A DNA stretch of 64,000 nt from SKVR01 sp046291875. Its GTDB lineage: Bacteria > Bacteroidota > Bacteroidia > Bacteroidales > UBA7960. A program made the position numbers and the translations under genes. The notes under the pieces are model-generated. The model did no database searches. It saw only the letters and a program-made list of their open reading frames with translations, and was not told where the DNA came from. Below are positions 24,716-33,555 of the stretch, one piece after another (positions within the stretch are counted from its first letter, which is position 1; each line of letters starts with the position of its first letter). The DNA lies in NCBI GenBank assembly GCA_046291875.1, contig JBKBSF010000004.1, positions 1-64,000 of the forward strand. The letters run 5' to 3'.

Positions 24716-26170
24716 ATGCTAAAAAGATTTTCAACAAAAGCTTTCAATGAAAACACCCTCATTGGGGTACTTCTTGCATTGTTTTTCATTTTCTTTGCCT
24801 GGATGCTTCACCTAAGCGAAGGCTATATCGGAGAAGCTGACAGCCTTACCCACTATAAATTTTCCAGGTATGCCTGGCAATACCCTGAGTTTCTGCTGCA
24901 CCATTGGGCTAAACCTTTTTTCACCTTACTTAGCAGTCCTTTTGCCCAGTTTGGACATGACGGCGTAGCCATCTTTAATCTTTTATCAGCATTGGTCAGT
25001 TGCCTTTGTGCATGGCTTATGGCACGAAAACTGGGCTACAGTAACCGGCTTGCAATTCCCTTTCTGCTTTTTTTCATGCCCATTTACACGCTCAATGTAA
25101 TTTCAGGGCTCACAGAGGTGCTGTTTGGGTTAAATCTCATACTTACCGCCTGCCTGTGTGTGCACAGGAGATATCTGTGGGCAGCGGTGGTAATTTCTTT
25201 TTCTCCACTCATCCGCACCGAGGGCATATTTATGATCCCGGTATTCATGCTGTTTTTCCTGGTGGCGCGTCAGTACAAGCATATCCCTTGGTTTTTTACA
25301 GGCTGGATTATATACAGCATAGTTGGCTATTTTCATTATGGTGACTTTTTCTGGCTCATCTCTGAGATCCCTTACCTGGGAGGTGCTGTTGATGTGTACG
25401 GGAAGGGCAACTTTTTTTATTTCTTTGAACGTGCAAACAAAATATTTGGGCTGTTCTCTGTTGTTTTGATATCATTGGGAATGCTTACAATGGCATACCA
25501 ATGGCTTCGCAATGGCTTTTGGGCCCTTCGCGATGAACTTCTCCTGATATTGCTTCCCTTTTTTATCTTTTTCCTGGCCCATGGTGTGATGTGGTGGAGC
25601 GGAATTGGCAGTTCGCTGGGGCTATACCGTTATATGGTTGCCATTGTACCCCTTGGGGCGTTGCTTTCTCTAAAAGGATTGAACATGCTGGCCAGCGGGG
25701 CTATGAGAGTTTATCCAAAGCCCTTTGTTGCTTATGCCGTGGTATTGATCGGAATAACAATGGTAAGTTTGCAGGCAAAAACCGGGCTGCACAATTTCCC
25801 GCAGAAACTTCAGGGCATGGACAAGGTGATGGCTGAAAGCTCTGCATTTATTGTTGCCGGTCAACTACACCATCAAAAGATCTACTATTATGATCCAGGC
25901 TTCTTTTATTTCATAGGTTTTAACCCGTGGGACAAGAGCCAGGGCCAGGAAGGGGTTTACAACCCTGCAGAACCTCATGAACAGATCCGTGCGGGAGAAA
26001 TTGTGATCTGGGATGGGCATTTCTCCCCTATCTGGAGGCTGCAACTGGATACTCTGCGCAATAGCCCCTATTTCGAAGAACTGGCCGCATTTCATCCGGA
26101 ACATCCCTTTAAGATTTTTGATGTGGATTATCAGGTGGTAATCTTCAGGAGAAATGCTGTGGAGCCATAA
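24716..26170 (+). CDS. GT-C-type membrane glycosyltransferase
   Basis: 484 residues with about ten membrane segments in the first 370 residues and a soluble C-terminal tail. The first periplasmic loop carries acidic residues (GYIGEADSLTHY, D42) placed like the catalytic Asp of GT-C enzymes that use polyprenyl-phosphate sugars, such as the ArnT/GT39 and mannosyltransferase groups. Other typical pieces are LIRTEGIFMIPVF and SLGLYRYMVAIVPLGALL. It probably adds a sugar to an envelope lipid, glycan or protein. No glycan gene neighbours help to define the acceptor. Confidence 0.68.
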   Translation: MLKRFSTKAFNENTLIGVLLALFFIFFAWMLHLSEGYIGEADSLTHYKFSRYAWQYPEFLLHHWAKPFFTLLSSPFAQFGHDGVAIFNLLSALVSCLCAWLMARKLGYSNRLAIPFLLFFMPIYTLNVISGLTEVLFGLNLILTACLCVHRRYLWAAVVISFSPLIRTEGIFMIPVFMLFFLVARQYKHIPWFFTGWIIYSIVGYFHYGDFFWLISEIPYLGGAVDVYGKGNFFYFFERANKIFGLFSVVLISLGMLTMAYQWLRNGFWALRDELLLILLPFFIFFLAHGVMWWSGIGSSLGLYRYMVAIVPLGALLSLKGLNMLASGAMRVYPKPFVAYAVVLIGITMVSLQAKTGLHNFPQKLQGMDKVMAESSAFIVAGQLHHQKIYYYDPGFFYFIGFNPWDKSQGQEGVYNPAEPHEQIRAGEIVIWDGHFSPIWRLQLDTLRNSPYFEELAAFHPEHPFKIFDVDYQVVIFRRNAVEP

Positions 26171-26204
26171 AAAAAGCCCTCCCCGCACATTTGCAGGGAA
26201 GGCT
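26169..26204 (-). terminator. Terminator of the hydrolase transcript
   Basis: Read on the minus strand, AGCCTTCCC pairs with GGGAGGGCT (26204-26196, 26183-26175; one G-U pair) and is followed by a T-run (complement of 26169-26175). It ends the minus-strand transcript arriving from 28815. Confidence 0.72.
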
Positions 26205-26224
26205 CGGGGTTGGGATGTCTTCTG

Positions 26225-27211
26225 TTATTTCCCCAGAAACCCAATTACAGATTCATTGAAAATCTCCCAGCTTTCAAACTGAACAAAATGTCCGCTCTGC
26301 GGAATCATAACCAACTGATTATTGGGTATTCGTTCAGCTCCTGCCCGGGCCACCTCCAGGGTACGTCCGGGATTGAGAAATCGATTGGGGATCAGATTAT
26401 CATTTTCACCAAATACGATCAGTACGGGTTGTTGGATCAGATGGAGATGATTGAATACTGACTCATCCACCATACCATTTACAGACTGAACTACCGCATG
26501 ACTGTATGCATTGAAATCGCTGGCTGATCGCATGGCAATCCGGTCGGTGATCATAAACTCAGCATCATCGGGCAAGCGGTAAAAGTTATAGGCCAGGTTG
26601 GTGATGATATCTTCTACCGGAGTAAGCATTACACCCCTTACGGTCATCACATTGCGGAACCACTGCTTTTGCCCTTCGGTAAATCGCTCAAAACCGGCAG
26701 GAGCTGCCAGGATCAACTTCTCTACGCGCTCGGGGTAATACAAAGCAGTTACCATTGAGATCTGCCCCCCCATGGAATGGCCTCCTAGTACAACTTTGCC
26801 CAGCCCCAGGGTTTCGGCAAAATCGTTTACCACCGAAGCATAATAGGTCATCAATCCAGAATGAGGCAGTTTATCAGACTTGCCATAACCAGGCAGGTCA
26901 ATGGCAATTACCCGGTAATGCTTGCTTAGCTCAGGAATATTCTTTTTCCATGCCGGGAGATAGCTTCCCAGTCCGTGGATCAGGATCAGTGTATGTTCTC
27001 CCTGCCCCTGGTCAACATAGGCAATTCGTTCTCCACCAGGCAGGTCTGCCCAGCGGGTTTCGAAAGGATATTCGATATCCATAAAACTATCGAAAGGCTC
27101 TATGTTGCTATAGGGGTGTGTGAGGCCTGAGGAAACAGATTTCATAAAAGTACAGGCGTTGAATGGCATCATGATGCCGGCAATCAACAGTAAAGTAAAT
27201 ATTTTTCTCAT
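26225..27211 (-). CDS. Alpha/beta hydrolase lipoprotein
   Basis: 328 residues from the ATG at 27211 (a longer frame from 27241 overlaps the upstream gene and spoils the signal). The signal ends in a lipobox at C20 (MPFNAC). The hydrolase fold is clear: LILIHGLG oxyanion region at 76-83, nucleophile S146 in GHSMGG, acid in FGENDNLIP and His in SGHFVQFE. It resembles esterases and haloperoxidase-like hydrolases of the AB_hydrolase_1 family. It sits 14 bp after a barrel protein on the same strand and probably shares its message. The substrate is unknown. Confidence 0.83.
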   Translation of the reverse strand: MRKIFTLLLIAGIMMPFNACTFMKSVSSGLTHPYSNIEPFDSFMDIEYPFETRWADLPGGERIAYVDQGQGEHTLILIHGLGSYLPAWKKNIPELSKHYRVIAIDLPGYGKSDKLPHSGLMTYYASVVNDFAETLGLGKVVLGGHSMGGQISMVTALYYPERVEKLILAAPAGFERFTEGQKQWFRNVMTVRGVMLTPVEDIITNLAYNFYRLPDDAEFMITDRIAMRSASDFNAYSHAVVQSVNGMVDESVFNHLHLIQQPVLIVFGENDNLIPNRFLNPGRTLEVARAGAERIPNNQLVMIPQSGHFVQFESWEIFNESVIGFLGK

Positions 27212-27225
27212 AGCACAGGGGTTTG

Positions 27226-28815
27226 TCAGAACATTAGCCATTTATATACAATGAAAGCAGTCCAGGGATTGGCAGGCCTAACACCCTGTACTCCGCCATT
27301 TACAGTTACCCCGTATCGGTCGTCGGCACTGTCGAAGAAATCGCCCAGCCACAGGTGTGCGCCATGGAGTTCGAGGCTCATAAAGGGACCCAGGTTGTAA
27401 ACAATACCGGCATTGGCTTCCACACCCATGTTTCTTCCGCCACCAATGGGGGTAGCATTGCTCATGGCAGCAGCAGTGCCCACTTTGGCATGCAACCGGT
27501 TGGGGATTATTCCCTTGGAGAAATTGGCAGTACCCCCTACAAAACCATATCCGATATTGGAAAGGTCAGCAATAACGGGTGTGAACCGGTTCACCACATT
27601 GCCATGGGGAAACAACAGATACGCACCGGAGTTTATGAAAAACCCACCGGGTGCAGCCCAGGTGTTACCTGTCATTACACCGCTGTACCTTCTGTCGTCA
27701 AGCCCATTCTCATCGCCAGAAGTATACATCAGGTCGAGAGTAACACGGTCCTGCAGGGTTTGTCCGTATCGGTATCCTGTGCGCAGGTTGGCCGCAAAAC
27801 CAGCAATATCGGCACCGGTGCGCCAGCCACTTTCACGCAACACATTTACTACACCGAGGTTATAGTTGAAAAAACCGTTGAGAAAAAACCTGTCGATCAT
27901 ATAGTCGGCATTGCGCGAAAAATGAGTCCCTAACCAAACCACATCTGCTTCGTAGGGTGCAGAACCGAATTTAAAACGAAACACGCCATTGTATTCTGTA
28001 AGCTGGCTGTTGAGGCCCTGCCCCAGAATAGAAACACCCCCGCGGCCATTGCCCCGATCGCGCACATAATGAGTTGACACGGCGGCACGCCACAGCTTAT
28101 TGATGTTCCTTTCGTACTGAAACTCGTACATATTCACATCATCATCCTTGAATATATCGTTCTCGTAAAACTTGAAAAATCCGGCTTTAAAGCGATGAAA
28201 GTCAGCATTGCGGTAGAGAGTTACCCCAACGGCATGGGTGCCAAAATAGGTCATCCGGTAGCCGTTTTCCAGCATCTTGTCGGCCAGTGTACGATAGGGG
28301 TTATAGGGATTGTCAAACATGCGCTGTAAGCCCAGATTGATCATCCATCCGGCTTTGGGGATAAGCTCCAGCTCGATATTCTGTGTTTGGAGGTTTACCT
28401 GGTGGCCCGATACGGCACCCCCCTGGTTGGGCCCGGCACCATAGGAGACATCGCCCCAGGTCCAGTCGATCTCAAAGACAGCACGTAATATGGCCTTTCC
28501 ATCAAACAGGGCGGGCTGGTATATAAAGAAGGGGATCAGTCGCTGCTCAAAATAAGCAGTAGTGGCAGTATCGCTGGTGGTTACCGAGTTGCGGCCAAAC
28601 ATCCGCCCCAGCACCTGTCCGCGCAGAAACTCGTTGGTGGGAAAAAAGTTGGAGGTAACCCCCTGGTTGATATAAAAAGCCAGAAACTGAAATTCCTTGT
28701 TGGGCTCACCCGGCACTTCGGTATCGAATACCCTGCCCGATTGCTGTGCCATCAGGTTTACTGCCAGCAACATTACCACCGCGGATAACAGCCCCGACAC
28801 AAAAAATCTTTTCAT
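27226..28815 (-). CDS. Outer-membrane beta-barrel protein, function unknown
   Basis: 529 residues with a signal peptide ending near NLMAQQ, then a long series of amphipathic strands and a Trp/Phe-rich C-terminus ending in Phe, as expected of a large outer-membrane barrel. Alternating segments such as AFYINQGVTSNFFPTNEF, RLIPFFIYQPALF, MTYFGTHAVGVTLYR and VTLDLMYTSGDENGL fit a porin-like protein. I do not recognise a named family. The alpha/beta hydrolase lipoprotein follows 14 bp downstream, so the pair may handle one substrate at the outer membrane. Confidence 0.65.
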   Translation of the reverse strand: MKRFFVSGLLSAVVMLLAVNLMAQQSGRVFDTEVPGEPNKEFQFLAFYINQGVTSNFFPTNEFLRGQVLGRMFGRNSVTTSDTATTAYFEQRLIPFFIYQPALFDGKAILRAVFEIDWTWGDVSYGAGPNQGGAVSGHQVNLQTQNIELELIPKAGWMINLGLQRMFDNPYNPYRTLADKMLENGYRMTYFGTHAVGVTLYRNADFHRFKAGFFKFYENDIFKDDDVNMYEFQYERNINKLWRAAVSTHYVRDRGNGRGGVSILGQGLNSQLTEYNGVFRFKFGSAPYEADVVWLGTHFSRNADYMIDRFFLNGFFNYNLGVVNVLRESGWRTGADIAGFAANLRTGYRYGQTLQDRVTLDLMYTSGDENGLDDRRYSGVMTGNTWAAPGGFFINSGAYLLFPHGNVVNRFTPVIADLSNIGYGFVGGTANFSKGIIPNRLHAKVGTAAAMSNATPIGGGRNMGVEANAGIVYNLGPFMSLELHGAHLWLGDFFDSADDRYGVTVNGGVQGVRPANPWTAFIVYKWLMF

Positions 28816-28849
28816 AAATTACAGGGATTAAGTTTTCAAAATGGTGTAA

Positions 28850-28908
28850 AAAAGGCTGTCCAAAATGACTTTGGAAGTTTCCTGCCACAGCATTCCAGAC
28901 AGCCTTTT
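28850..28908 (-). terminator. Terminator after the acidic lipoprotein gene
   Basis: Perfect 11-bp stem AAAAGGCTGTC/GACAGCCTTTT (28850-28860, 28898-28908) with a 37-nt loop. On the minus strand it follows the gene at 28925 and ends in a T-run, separating it from the barrel gene. Confidence 0.65.
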
Positions 28909-28924
28909 GCTTGCTAAGCTATTC

Positions 28925-29455
28925 TTATTCTTTGATTTCCACGTAGTACTGAACATTCAATACGCCCAGTGAACCGCCACCGGTACTTCCAAAACCACCT
29001 TCGGGGGTGGGAGCTGCAAAGCCCAGGCTGGGATCCGTTTGTACTACCTCGTACTTCATCTCACGACCATTCTCCTTTTCAATGATCTGGAAGATCCCTT
29101 CACTGCGAAGTGAAGTAGGCTGACTTTGTTGCAAAACGATGGTCCAGATACCTTCAACACTTGACTCTTCCATGGTATATACTCCAACAAGTTCGGTTTT
29201 TACACCTTCGGTATCAAAAGACTCAACCAGATAGGTTCCATTGTCTTTAAAATCGGCAATGATCTTAGCAATGTTAAAGCCAACAAGCAGAGGAGCTACG
29301 TTTTCTCCTTCAGATACCCACTTACCTACCAATCCTTCAGGTACGGGATCTACATTGTTGTTATCATCGTCGTCATCCTTGCTGCAAGCAGTAAAGCTCA
29401 GCGTAAAAGCTGCTATTAGCATAAGTGCCAGGGCAAACAAATTTTTCTTCTTCAT
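28925..29455 (-). CDS. Small lipoprotein with lipocalin-like features
   Basis: 176 residues. The lipobox Cys is C24 (TLSFTAC), followed by an acidic linker SKDDDDDNNN often seen in Bacteroidota surface lipoproteins. The body begins GLVGKWVSEGEN and has short beta segments (FKDNGTYLVESF, ELVGVYTMEESSVEGIWTIV), the pattern of lipocalin-like DUF domains with a GxW motif. A Gly-rich stretch follows near the C-terminus. It is a lone gene with its own terminator. No precise function can be given. Confidence 0.65.
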   Translation of the reverse strand: MKKKNLFALALMLIAAFTLSFTACSKDDDDDNNNVDPVPEGLVGKWVSEGENVAPLLVGFNIAKIIADFKDNGTYLVESFDTEGVKTELVGVYTMEESSVEGIWTIVLQQSQPTSLRSEGIFQIIEKENGREMKYEVVQTDPSLGFAAPTPEGGFGSTGGGSLGVLNVQYYVEIKE

Positions 29456-29808
29456 AGCTGTAATGTTTTAGTTGTTAATGAATAATTGATATAATTTGCG
29501 AACTCTTGTAGATTCTTCTGTATTTAGCCAGATTCATTCAATCGTTTGCAGGGTTTATTTTAAAAAAACTTCATCATTTCCCTGAAATTACCGGGGAGGG
29601 GGATGGGGGTACCGGGCCAACGGAGCTTAAACCACTCTTTATTAACACACAAGATACCAAAAGTTAAAGTTACATTAACATGGCTATTTGTGTAGAGCAT
29701 TTGAAAAGTGCACGGGGTCGACTTTCTTTCTTGTTTTTCCTCTTTCTTCCCCTAATTTACTGACAATAAACACAATGCAGCACCCAAAAACTCCCTTGAC
29801 CTTCACAT
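29456..29808. other. Gene-free stretch
   Basis: About 350 bp, AT-rich, with no open frame of note. It contains the upstream region of the lipoprotein gene and a long tail after the KASIII gene. I found no exact TAnnTTTG box, hairpin or repeat in it. Confidence 0.5.
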
Positions 29809-30834
29809 TCACCCCCACCGTATCACATTAGCTCCCCAGGCATATCCTATACCGGCAGCAATCATGGAAATGATGGTGCCGTCTTTTACCAGCCCGTTTT
29901 GCAGGGCCAGGTGCAACGAGAGTATCTGGTCAACCTGCCCGATATGGCCATAGTCTTCCAGGTAAATGCTTTGCTCGGGCTTCAGCCCCAGCTCCTGCAG
30001 CAGCCAGTCGTGCATGGAGCGCTTGAAGTGCAGCACCGCCAGGTACGACATCTGCCCCATGGAAAGGCCTGATTTTTCAAAAGCTTTCTCCATGCAGAAC
30101 ATCCAGTTTTTCATGGATACCTCGTTGAGGCGGTCCTTCATGTGCTTTTCGTCAAACACGCGCAGCGACTGATAGGCCTGTCCGATATTTTCGCAGGTAA
30201 TGGGTTTTTCGGTGCCGCCAAACTCCACCCCCACATCCCTTGCCAGGCTACCATCGGTCATGATGTGGGTGCCCAGCAGCAGGTTTTTGCCGTAGTTCTT
30301 TTTCAGAATGATGGCGCCTGCACCCGCGCCCAGGTTGTACATGAAGGAAACGGAGTTGTCGGCATAGTCGATGAAGTCGCCGTTGCGGTAACCTCCCACC
30401 ACCATCACGGTTCGGATGTCGGGGTCGGCCAGCATCATGTCTTTGGCAATCTTCATGGCTGCCACGCCGGTGCCGCAGCGCTGCTGAATGTCTATGGCCC
30501 AGGCATTGGCAGCGCCAATCTTTTCCTGAATGTAGATGCCCGAGGTGGTGAGGGGGTATTCCTTCCATTCCTCGCCTATGCAGAGGATAAGGTCGAGCTC
30601 ACCGGCTTTCACGCCTGTGTTCTTCAGCGCATCCAGCGCGGCTTTCACACCCATCTCCTGGGTGCCGTCGCCGGGGCCGGGAATGGCCTTGGTGCGGACA
30701 CCCAGCTTTTCCACCACCGCCTGTTCACTCCATACGCCACGGGTGGCTTCAGAAATCTGTGCTGCCGTCATGCGGGTTTCGGGGATGTAAATGCCCGTAC
30801 CCACAATGCCCACATGGTTTGTATCTGCGTTCAT
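29809..30834 (-). CDS. KASIII/FabH-like 3-oxoacyl-ACP synthase homologue A
   Basis: 341-residue thiolase-fold protein of the FabH family. The acyl-accepting Cys is C120 (QQRCGTG). A His aligns with the catalytic His (H269 in LAVLHFKRS), but the usual Asn of the GN motif is replaced by His (YGHIGQ, H297), so the standard decarboxylative condensation triad is incomplete. It ends a minus-strand gene series with a second FabH-like gene 18 bp upstream and, further up, CoA-transferase, symporter, reductase and thiolase genes. A CoA-ester acyl transfer role is more likely than fatty acid initiation. Confidence 0.75.
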   Translation of the reverse strand: MNADTNHVGIVGTGIYIPETRMTAAQISEATRGVWSEQAVVEKLGVRTKAIPGPGDGTQEMGVKAALDALKNTGVKAGELDLILCIGEEWKEYPLTTSGIYIQEKIGAANAWAIDIQQRCGTGVAAMKIAKDMMLADPDIRTVMVVGGYRNGDFIDYADNSVSFMYNLGAGAGAIILKKNYGKNLLLGTHIMTDGSLARDVGVEFGGTEKPITCENIGQAYQSLRVFDEKHMKDRLNEVSMKNWMFCMEKAFEKSGLSMGQMSYLAVLHFKRSMHDWLLQELGLKPEQSIYLEDYGHIGQVDQILSLHLALQNGLVKDGTIISMIAAGIGYAWGANVIRWG

Positions 30835-30852
30835 AAAGTATTCTTGAATTTG

Positions 30853-31854
30853 TTAATACACGAATAAATTGCTGCCCACGGCCAGTCCGGCGCCGGAAGC
30901 CATAAATAGAACCGTGTCGCCCTTCTGCACTTTACCTTCCTGCACGGCATGATGGAAAGCCATGGGCACACAGCCTGAGCCGGTGTATCCGTAGCGGTCC
31001 ATCACATAGCTGGCCTTTTCGTGGGGCTGCTGCAGCTCGTCCATCACCTTTTCAATAACCGAACGGTTGATTTGGGTGAAAACAAAGTGGTCGACCATGG
31101 AGATGTCCATCTCTGCTTTCTGCAGCAGTTTGTTTACCACCATGGGCCACAGCCTCACGTTGCGGTCGCCGGGCAGCGGTTGCAGGCTGAGCAGACCCTG
31201 CTTTTCCTCTTTGATAAGCTCGGGAGTGATGGGGTTGCGGCTGCCCCCGGCATAGATGCCGATAAAATCCCACTGGGTGCCATCGGTAAGCAGCTGGCTG
31301 CTGATGTAGCGTGCCTGCGGGTTGCGTTTGAGCACCACGGCACCGGCGCCATCGGCAAAGATGGATAGCCCGAAGGGGTCGTTGTCGCGAATAAAGGCGG
31401 GCATATTGTACACACCTACTACCAGTCCGTATTCGATGGTAGGGTCAGTGGCCATGATACGGGCCGCATTGTCAAGCGCAATGGTGAAGCTGGCGCAGGA
31501 TGCACTCACATCGAAGGTGGAAGCCCACTTCTCCCCTTTTTGAATTCTGCCCTGCACCAGGATGGAGGTGGCAGGGGTAATGAACTCAGGGGTATCGGTG
31601 CCCACCATAAACAGACCGATTTGCTGCGGGTCGATACCGGCGGCCTCAATGGCGTTGAGCCCGGCCCGGGTGGCAAAATCGGCGGTGGTTTCCTGCAATC
31701 CGCGCAGGCGGGCAATGTGCCGCTGGCGGATTCCCAGCTTGTTTTCCAGCTTTTCGGCATCAAACTCAATGCCTGCCAGGGCCATGAGCTCTGCATTGCC
31801 TATGGCTTCTCCCGGGGCATAAACGCCTGTGCCGATGATTTCTATGGGTAGCAT
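30853..31854 (-). CDS. KASIII/FabH-like 3-oxoacyl-ACP synthase homologue B
   Basis: 333 residues, thiolase fold. The nucleophile C120 is kept (SASCASF). The normal His-Gln-Ala-Asn segment reads FTQIN, with Thr260 where the His belongs, and the Asn of the second motif is Tyr (YGYTGS, Y290). It therefore lacks two of three FabH catalytic residues yet keeps the acyl Cys. It is paired with homologue A, 18 bp apart, and the two may form a heterodimer as some thiolase-fold pairs do; that is inference. Separated by 390 bp from the upstream CoA-transferase gene. Confidence 0.75.
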   Translation of the reverse strand: MLPIEIIGTGVYAPGEAIGNAELMALAGIEFDAEKLENKLGIRQRHIARLRGLQETTADFATRAGLNAIEAAGIDPQQIGLFMVGTDTPEFITPATSILVQGRIQKGEKWASTFDVSASCASFTIALDNAARIMATDPTIEYGLVVGVYNMPAFIRDNDPFGLSIFADGAGAVVLKRNPQARYISSQLLTDGTQWDFIGIYAGGSRNPITPELIKEEKQGLLSLQPLPGDRNVRLWPMVVNKLLQKAEMDISMVDHFVFTQINRSVIEKVMDELQQPHEKASYVMDRYGYTGSGCVPMAFHHAVQEGKVQKGDTVLFMASGAGLAVGSNLFVY

Positions 31855-32244
31855 TATATTTTTCTTTTTGTTTTACAATTACTATCCGATGTTATTACAA
31901 CAGGATAACAAATTCATTTTTTGTATAGAAAAACTAGCTTAATCAATAGTTTATTCTTTCTTCAACTTTTTGCATGATCAAAAAGTTGCAAAAAATCTAG
32001 GCTTCGCAGCTTTTTCGACAAAACTTCGGTCTCTTCGCTGAAAGATTTAAAGACCCCGCATGCCAAGTATTTCTGCACACACCAATCTTCAAAGGGTGCG
32101 GGGTTGCAAATCTTTTTTATCGCTTCGTTCCTTGTTTTGTTACCGAAAAATCTGCAAGGCCGTATCCCGGATATACAACACACAAACAATTCAACTTCTC
32201 AACAGTTCAACAAATAAACTTTTCAACTCCTAAACCTTTCAACA
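31855..32244. other. Gap with inverted repeats inside the acyl-CoA gene series
   Basis: 390 bp without a credible gene. It holds a perfect 10-bp inverted repeat CAACTTTTTG/CAAAAAGTTG around 6 nt (31963-31988) and a second pair ACCCCGCA/TGCGGGGT near 32052-32105. This resembles relic intergenic repeats scattered in Bacteroidota genomes. A 75-codon open frame spans it on the minus strand but looks like repeat readthrough. Confidence 0.5.
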
Positions 32245-33555
32245 TCACACATACCCCATCCCCTTTGCCTTTTCCAGCAGCTCCTCGCGGAATTGGGGGT
32301 CGGCAATGCTGATGAGTGCCAGGGTGCGCTCCTTCACGGTAAGTCCGGTGAGGCGTGCCACCCCGTGCTCGGTAACCACATAGTCGGTATTGCTGCGATG
32401 CAGGGTTACGGCAGTGCCTTCGGGCAGGGTGGGGAGAATGGTAGAAACTTTTCCTCCACGGGCGGTAGAACGGCAGGCGATAATGGATTTGCCTTTCCCG
32501 TCCAATCCTTCCACTGCGCCCACAGCGGTATCGGTCTGGCCGCCGGTGCCGGAATACTGGTTGATACCGATGGACTCGCTGGCCACCTGGCCGGTAAAAT
32601 CAATCATCAAACAGGTATTGATGGAAACCATTTTGCTGTTCTGGCGGATAACGCAGGGGTCGTTTACATAACTGCCCCGCAGAAACTCCACCGATGGATT
32701 GTTGTGCAACCAGTGATACATCTTCTCGGAACCCATGGCAAAGGTGCAGATGGATTTCCCTTTGTGGAGGGTCTTCTGCTTGTTGGTGATAACCCCTTTA
32801 TCATAGAGTTTCACCATGGAGTCCACAAACATTTCGGTGTGGATGCCCAGGTCTTTTTTGTCGGCCAGCGACAATGCCGCTGCGTTGGGAATTTCGCCAA
32901 TGCCCAGCTGGATGGTAGAACCATCTTCCACCAGGGAAGCGATGTGTGCACCAATCTTCAGAGCCACGTCGTCGGGCTCTACGGTGGGCAGGGTGGGTGG
33001 TGTTTGCGAATGCTCCACAAAGAAATGCACATCCGAAACATGCACCTGCGTGTCGCCCAGGGTGCGGGGGAGCTGGTCGTTTACTTCCAGCACCACAATC
33101 TCGGCTGCCTCAAGGATGTCCTTTTCGTAGGTAATGCCTAGCGAGAGCGACACAAAGCCCTTATCGTCGGGCGGGGTGCAGGTACCGAAGAACATGTGCG
33201 GGCGGCGCACCTTGAGGCGGTCGGTGGCAGCGCGGTGCAGCATGTTGGGCACAAAAGTTACCGTGCCGGTGCCTTCCTTGATGGCCTGGCGCGAGCCCGG
33301 CGCGTGAAACCAGCTGCACAGCTCAAAGTGCCCCTTCATCTCCGGTTTCATATAGAAATCGTAGGGTTTGAGGGTAAGCACCGAGAAAACCTGTACGTTC
33401 TGCACCTGGTCCTTTGCCAGGTGAAACTTCGACATACAGCCCTGGGGCTCCGAAGCACACTGGGCCACAATCACATCGGTATTGCTTTTCATCTTCATCA
33501 CCGCCTCTTGGATGGTGATGAGTTTCGACTGGTATATTTCAGAGAAGTTGGTCAT
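32245..33555 (-). CDS. Acetyl-CoA hydrolase/transferase family CoA-transferase
   Basis: 436 residues, family of 4-hydroxybutyrate, butyryl-CoA:acetate and succinyl-CoA:acetate CoA-transferases. Seen: SEIYQSKLITIQEAVMKMK at the start, GIGEIPNAAALSLADKKDLG, GSYVNDPCVIRQN and ESIGINQYSGTGGQTD in the second half. The enzyme moves CoA between acyl-CoA and a free short-chain acid, which would activate an imported acid. Its start overlaps the stop of the symporter gene by 4 bp (ATGA), so the two are translationally coupled. The exact acid is not determined. Confidence 0.86.
   Translation of the reverse strand: MTNFSEIYQSKLITIQEAVMKMKSNTDVIVAQCASEPQGCMSKFHLAKDQVQNVQVFSVLTLKPYDFYMKPEMKGHFELCSWFHAPGSRQAIKEGTGTVTFVPNMLHRAATDRLKVRRPHMFFGTCTPPDDKGFVSLSLGITYEKDILEAAEIVVLEVNDQLPRTLGDTQVHVSDVHFFVEHSQTPPTLPTVEPDDVALKIGAHIASLVEDGSTIQLGIGEIPNAAALSLADKKDLGIHTEMFVDSMVKLYDKGVITNKQKTLHKGKSICTFAMGSEKMYHWLHNNPSVEFLRGSYVNDPCVIRQNSKMVSINTCLMIDFTGQVASESIGINQYSGTGGQTDTAVGAVEGLDGKGKSIIACRSTARGGKVSTILPTLPEGTAVTLHRSNTDYVVTEHGVARLTGLTVKERTLALISIADPQFREELLEKAKGMGYV

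Noticed and set aside
31962..32189. 75-codon open frame on the minus strand
   Set aside because: Built from the intergenic inverted repeats; resembles spurious proteins predicted from such repeats.
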